Source: Halorussus caseinilyticus (GTDB lineage: Archaea > Halobacteriota > Halobacteria > Halobacteriales > Haladaptataceae). From it: 64,000 nucleotides of DNA. The translations under genes were made by a program, and so were the position numbers. Numbering within the stretch: position 1 is the first letter of the stretch; each line of letters opens with the position of its first letter. Positions 61,142-64,000 of this stretch are shown piece after piece. Under the pieces are notes generated by a model, which did not search any database, was not told the origin of the DNA, and worked only from the letters and a program-made list of their open reading frames with translations. The stretch covers positions 434,001-498,000 of the forward strand of contig NZ_CP119809.1 of NCBI RefSeq assembly GCF_029338395.1, in the 5' to 3' direction.

Positions 61142-61435
61142 ATGCGCGAGGCCGACGAGACCACCCGCGAGCGAATCGCCGCCCACCTCCGCGAGACGGC
61201 CGCTTCGCCCAGTACGCTGGCGGTGGAGTTCGACGTGACGGCGAACGCCGCCATCGACCACGTTCGCCACGTCGCCCAGTCGATTGCCGCTGGCGACGAC
61301 GAGCAACTGCTGGTCGCGCCCCCGGAGTGCGTCGAGTGCGGATTCAGCGAGTTCGACGACCCCGCGAACCGTCCGTCGCGGTGTCCCGAGTGCAAGAGCG
61401 AGTCCGTCGAGGAACCGGAGTTCAGAATCCAGTAG
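61142..61435 (+). CDS. HTH plus zinc-ribbon regulator
   Basis: A 97-residue protein: an N-terminal HTH (ASPSTLAVEFDVTANAAIDH, residues 22-41) and a C-terminal zinc ribbon, CVECGFSEFDDPANRPSRCP (Cys about 64, 67, 80, 83). It matches archaeal regulators with an HTH and a zinc ribbon, which act on transcription. TATA-like GGTTATGG lies 26-32 bases upstream. It is divergent from the BAT-type gene. Confidence 0.75.
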   Translation: MREADETTRERIAAHLRETAASPSTLAVEFDVTANAAIDHVRHVAQSIAAGDDEQLLVAPPECVECGFSEFDDPANRPSRCPECKSESVEEPEFRIQ

Positions 61436-61512
61436 CGGTTTGCGGTCTGCGGTGCCGCGAGTACCGGCAGTTCGACCGCGAGCGAGGGAGCGGAGCGACC
61501 GAGCGAGCGGAC

Positions 61513-61560
61513 CAAGGAATCCTCGAAGCCCCGCGTCTCCGACGCGGGGCTGAGGGGGTG
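61513..61560 (+). mobile_element. possible remnant right end of an IS200/IS605 (TnpB) element
   Basis: GACCAAGGAATCCTCG, then an 11-bp perfect hairpin (AGCCCCGCGTC, loop TCC, GACGCGGGGCT, 61527-61551), then GAGGGGGTGACG. From memory, haloarchaeal TnpB-type elements end with a GGAATCCTC hairpin GAGG pattern, the part that also ends the guide RNA. No tnpB or tnpA is present. The call rests on recall of that pattern and could be chance. Confidence 0.35.
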
Positions 61561-61565
61561 ACGCC

Positions 61566-61645
61566 GTGTTTTTGGTCGAGCTTTTGCAAGGGAGGGACGC
61601 GTCTGAGTCTGCGACTCAGACGCGACCGACCGCTGGAAAAGGTCG
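61566..61645 (+). ncRNA. dispersed family-3 element, copy b
   Basis: TTTTTGGTCGAGCTTTTGCA followed by an 11-bp hairpin (GCGTCTGAGTC, loop TGC, GACTCAGACGC) and CTGGAAAAGGTCG. It follows the HTH-zinc gene on the same strand and faces the Rieske gene (ends 61650). The loop and inner stem differ from copy a, the flanks match. Confidence 0.55.
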
Positions 61646-61649
61646 TAGT

Positions 61650-62063
61650 TCAGTCGAAGCCCAGACTCCGGTTCGAGGAGAGGTCGTACTCCTTCGAGGA
61701 CCCGACTTCCACGAAGTCGTAGTCGTCGTCGGTGAGGTACACCGCGCCGTCCTCGACGGCCACATCGACTTCTTGGAGGACCGCACCCTCGCAGGGTCCG
61801 TAGGTGCAACACCCCGAGTCGTCCTCGAAGAGCGCGCCGTGCTTGCCACAGACCAGTTCGCCGTCGCGCTTGGTCGCGCCGCTTCCCTTATCCAGTCTCA
61901 CGTCGGTCCAGTGCTGGCAGTAGTTCTCGAACGCCGTCACGTCGCCCTCGTCGGTTTCGGTCAGGATGGCCTCGCGCTCGTCGAAGCCGTCTCGGACCGT
62001 GAACAGGAGCGTCGAGTCGTCGGGAACCTCGCTCACGTCGGCGATGCGACTGTCCTCGTCCAT
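61650..62063 (-). CDS. Rieske [2Fe-2S] protein
   Basis: A 137-residue soluble protein with the two Rieske boxes: NYCQHWTD (C-x-H) and LVCGKHGALFEDDSGCC (C-x2-H). It resembles the ferredoxin subunit of aromatic dioxygenases or nitrite-reductase small chains, and serves as an electron carrier. No dioxygenase gene is beside it. The ATG is at 62063. Confidence 0.85.
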   Translation of the reverse strand: MDEDSRIADVSEVPDDSTLLFTVRDGFDEREAILTETDEGDVTAFENYCQHWTDVRLDKGSGATKRDGELVCGKHGALFEDDSGCCTYGPCEGAVLQEVDVAVEDGAVYLTDDDYDFVEVGSSKEYDLSSNRSLGFD

Positions 62064-62174
62064 CTACCCGGTTCTATCCGACCCGCGCTTTTCAGTGTTC
62101 CCATCGCGTCTCCCCGGCGGGCAGGCACGTCGCTGGCGCGGGCGCGCCTCCGGCCCCCAGCGGTCGGCGTCCGC

Positions 62175-62684
62175 TCACCGGTCGGTCTCGACTTCGGCCA
62201 GCAGGTCCCGCAACGCTCGGCGGGCGATTCGGGCCTTGATTTCCCGGCGCGTGCCGTCGAACTCGTAGCGCGAGACCGTCGCGTACGACGCTTGGGTCCC
62301 CCAGTCGCCCGCGTAGGCGACCCCGACGAAGACGGTGCCGACTGGTTTCTCGTCGCTCCCGCCGGTGGGTCCCGCGATGCCCGTCGTGGCGACGCCCCAC
62401 GTCGTCCCCGCGGCGTCCCGGACGCCGCGGGCCATCCGGCGCGCGACGGGTTCGCTAACCGCGCCTCGGTCGTCCAGCACCTCGCGGGCGACGCCGAGTT
62501 CCTGCAGTTTGGCGTCGTAGGAGTAGGTGACGAACCCCCGGTCGAAGTATTCGCTGGACCCCGGCACGTCGGTCAGCATCGACCCGACGAGTCCGCCGGT
62601 GCAGGACTCGGCGACGGCAACGGTGTGGTCGGCGTCTCGCAGGGCGTCTCCGATTCGCTCCTCGACTGGCGAGTCGTCGGTCAT
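62175..62684 (-). CDS. pncC: nicotinamide-nucleotide amidohydrolase (CinA C-terminal domain)
   Basis: A 169-residue enzyme that deamidates NMN to nicotinate mononucleotide, feeding NAD recycling. The signature [20 protein letters not shown] (residues 24-43) and [20 protein letters not shown]-type stretch (cited as [19 protein letters not shown]) are standard for the family. It is the single-domain form, without the N-terminal CinA part. The ATG at 62684 is chosen, as the upstream codons run through a low-complexity region. Confidence 0.9.
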   Translation of the reverse strand: MTDDSPVEERIGDALRDADHTVAVAESCTGGLVGSMLTDVPGSSEYFDRGFVTYSYDAKLQELGVAREVLDDRGAVSEPVARRMARGVRDAAGTTWGVATTGIAGPTGGSDEKPVGTVFVGVAYAGDWGTQASYATVSRYEFDGTRREIKARIARRALRDLLAEVETDR

Positions 62685-62879
62685 GTCCGAGTCTGAGGGG
62701 ACCGACTCGGATGAAGGTACGGGAGAGTCGCCGTGGCGAACGCCCCCGCTCGCGAGCGGCCGCTTTCTCTCGCCCGAAAGTCGGATTCGGAAAGTTCGAC
62801 GAGGCTTAGAGAAATATAATCCGTATTCTAAGAAAGAAAATAATTGCTCTAGAGATTGTATACAATCGTCTCGCGGTTC

Positions 62880-62909
62880 GGGCCGTCCGCGCGGACGCGC
62901 GGACGGCCC
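62880..62909. repeat. 13-bp perfect hairpin in an AT/GC-mosaic gap
   Basis: GGGCCGTCCGCGC, loop GGAC, and its exact complement. It lies in the 386-bp gap between pncC and the membrane hydrolase gene, next to an AT-rich island (62810-62875) with no gene. Confidence 0.45.
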
Positions 62910-62936
62910 TCCGCGGACGACCGGACGGACGAGGCG

Positions 62937-62997
62937 CACACGCGGCCGGGCGTGGAACGCACGCGGCCGGGCGGGACACGCACGCGGACGGAGAAAG
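62937..62997 (+). repeat. three 21-nt tandem repeats
   Basis: Units CACACGCGGCCGGGCGTGGA, CGCACGCGGCCGGGCGGGAC and CGCACGCGGACGGAG, each followed by one or more bases at a period of 21. The third is partial. Confidence 0.7.
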
Positions 62998-63070
62998 AAA
63001 AGTTCAGACGGAGAAGGGAAAACCTTGAGTCGTGGCCGGATAAGGAATCGGACATGACCGAGGACGAACC

Positions 63071-63553
63071 ATGAACAAGGAGGGCCACGTTCTGAACGCA
63101 GTGCTGTTGAGCATCGGGTTGGGTTTCGTGTTCCACCCCTCGGCGGACGTGCCGACGCTCCGGGCCATCGCCGAGATGTCGGTGCCGGTCGTACTCGGGG
63201 CGTTGTTCCCCGACGTTGACACCGCGTTCGGCAAGCACCGCAAGACGCTCCACAACCTGCCGGTGCTGGCGGTGTTCTACGCCTACCCCGTCTTCTTCGA
63301 CAACCTCCACTTCGTCTGGATTGGCGTGGCGACTCACTACGTCCTCGACATGTTGGGGAGCAAGCGCGGCATCGCGCTGTTCTACCCCTACACGCAGGAG
63401 TACAACCTGCCGGTCGGCGTCCCCGTCTCCAGCAAGTGGGCCACCGGCGTCACCGTCGCAATCTCGGCGCTTGAGGTCCTGCTGGTCGCCGCCGTCGTTC
63501 ACCTCGAACTGCCGGTTCAGGACCTCTCGACCACCGTGACGGGACTGGTTTAG
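63071..63553 (+). CDS. membrane-bound metal-dependent hydrolase (YdjM-like)
   Basis: A 160-residue protein of the YdjM/DUF457 group: [20 protein letters not shown] (about 41-60) with the Asp/His ligands and helices at about 6-22, 65-85 and 130-148. [20 protein letters not shown] is also typical. Its ATG overlaps the stop of a six-codon frame (ATGACCGAGGACGAACCATG, 63054-63073). Possible translational coupling. Confidence 0.8.
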   Translation: MNKEGHVLNAVLLSIGLGFVFHPSADVPTLRAIAEMSVPVVLGALFPDVDTAFGKHRKTLHNLPVLAVFYAYPVFFDNLHFVWIGVATHYVLDMLGSKRGIALFYPYTQEYNLPVGVPVSSKWATGVTVAISALEVLLVAAVVHLELPVQDLSTTVTGLV

Positions 63554-64000
63554 TAAACGCTCTCGAACCGGTCGTCGTAGGCGATGTGGTCGGGATGGGT
63601 GGGTTCCATCCCCGAGAGGAAGAGTCTGTCAATCTTCTCGTAGGAGTTCTCCCACCCGAGGTGGGCGAACTCCGCGGCACACCGCAGGTCGTGGTCCCAC
63701 CCCGACCTGCGGACGATTCGCCGGGGAACGCCTTCCCTCAGCGCCGCGACCAGTTCGTCCGCGGAGTCGAACGTCCGGTCGAACTCGGTCCACGCTTCGC
63801 CGACCGACCCGGCGAGGTGGGCGTACGACGAGGTGAACCCCGGCAGGTCGAACTCGTCGGCGAGTTCCCGCGCCCGCCGGTTGTGGTGGGACCAGTGCTT
63901 GGGGTTGTACACCTCCACGGCGTCGATTCGGTCTCGGTAGGCGGCGAGGTCCCCCGCCGAGACGCTGACGTTGAGAAATTCTGGATGGGGCGCGAGTATC
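63550..64000 (-). CDS. PHP-domain protein, C-terminal part
   Basis: 150 residues are visible and the frame stays open to the window edge; the start lies beyond 64000. ILAPHPEFLN and RIDAVEVYNPKHWSHHNRRA align with the PHP paralogue at 51560 (PHPFQ, DAIEVYNAW...NRRARQFA). At the last metal motif this copy has SSYAHLAG in place of SDAHSAKY, so one metal ligand looks altered. The 3' end overlaps the stop of the membrane hydrolase gene by 4 bases. Confidence 0.7.
   Translation of the reverse strand, partial: ILAPHPEFLNVSVSAGDLAAYRDRIDAVEVYNPKHWSHHNRRARELADEFDLPGFTSSYAHLAGSVGEAWTEFDRTFDSADELVAALREGVPRRIVRRSGWDHDLRCAAEFAHLGWENSYEKIDRLFLSGMEPTHPDHIAYDDRFESVY

Noticed and set aside
1-64000. CRISPR array, rRNA or tRNA
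   Set aside because: I looked for regularly spaced repeats and for tRNA T-loop (GGTTCGAATC-type) signals with a matching acceptor stem and found none. The repeats seen are tandem without spacers or dispersed.

Overview
The window is chromosomal DNA from a halophilic archaeon (class Halobacteria). The evidence is high GC with G/C third positions, very acidic proteins, TATA boxes about 25-33 bases upstream of start codons (leaderless transcripts), a TFB gene, an archaeal type II 3-dehydroquinate synthase, AglD, Tat-signal secreted proteins, and several haloarchaea-only domain families (as I recall them: DUF7344, DUF7123, DUF7121, DUF7312). The order methylase - tfb - aglD - band7/NfeD - pyk - ppsA resembles a chromosomal block I remember from Haloferax volcanii, so this looks like core chromosome and not a plasmid. 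I cannot fix the genus. Layout: 1-9.5 kb carries gatB (cut at the left edge), a membrane histidine kinase, a secreted PGF-type surface protein, and an smc-scpA operon. 10-26.4 kb carries mtnP, a purine phosphoribosyltransferase, a trypsin-like protease, PhzF, an APH-family kinase-like protein, small membrane proteins, ppsA, a lipoprotein, and the early shikimate genes for DHQ synthase II and aroD. 26.7-46.2 kb carries a probable CTAG methyltransferase, tfb, a BtuF-like protein, an ITP/XTP phosphatase, aglD, a repressor-epimerase pair, a NfeD/band-7 pair, pyk, a GYD protein, a second PEP synthase, a metzincin and a coiled-coil protein. 46.5-64 kb carries a GH2-like protein, DUF371, an endonuclease III homologue, two PHP proteins (one cut at the right edge), DUF373, dph6, a Tat-secreted SH3b plus SleB-like protein, a DEDD exonuclease, a sugar nucleotidyltransferase, a PAS-GAF-BAT regulator, a Rieske protein and pncC. 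The PEP/pyruvate node is concentrated here: pyk and two different PEP synthases. The most striking non-coding signal is three families of dispersed, strongly folded elements. Family 1 has two exact 202-bp copies in inverted orientation (29902-30103 and 38185-38386) and one diverged copy (15694-15825) in which the stems change but still pair. Family 2 (ACCGC-rich head plus hairpin tail) has four copies near 9.6, 19.1, 26.6 and 55.5 kb. Family 3 has two copies, near 56.8 and 61.6 kb. Eight of the nine copies lie directly 3' of a gene and in the same orientation as that gene, which suggests 3'-UTR RNA modules or elements that target gene ends. No tRNA, rRNA, CRISPR array or intact transposase was seen.
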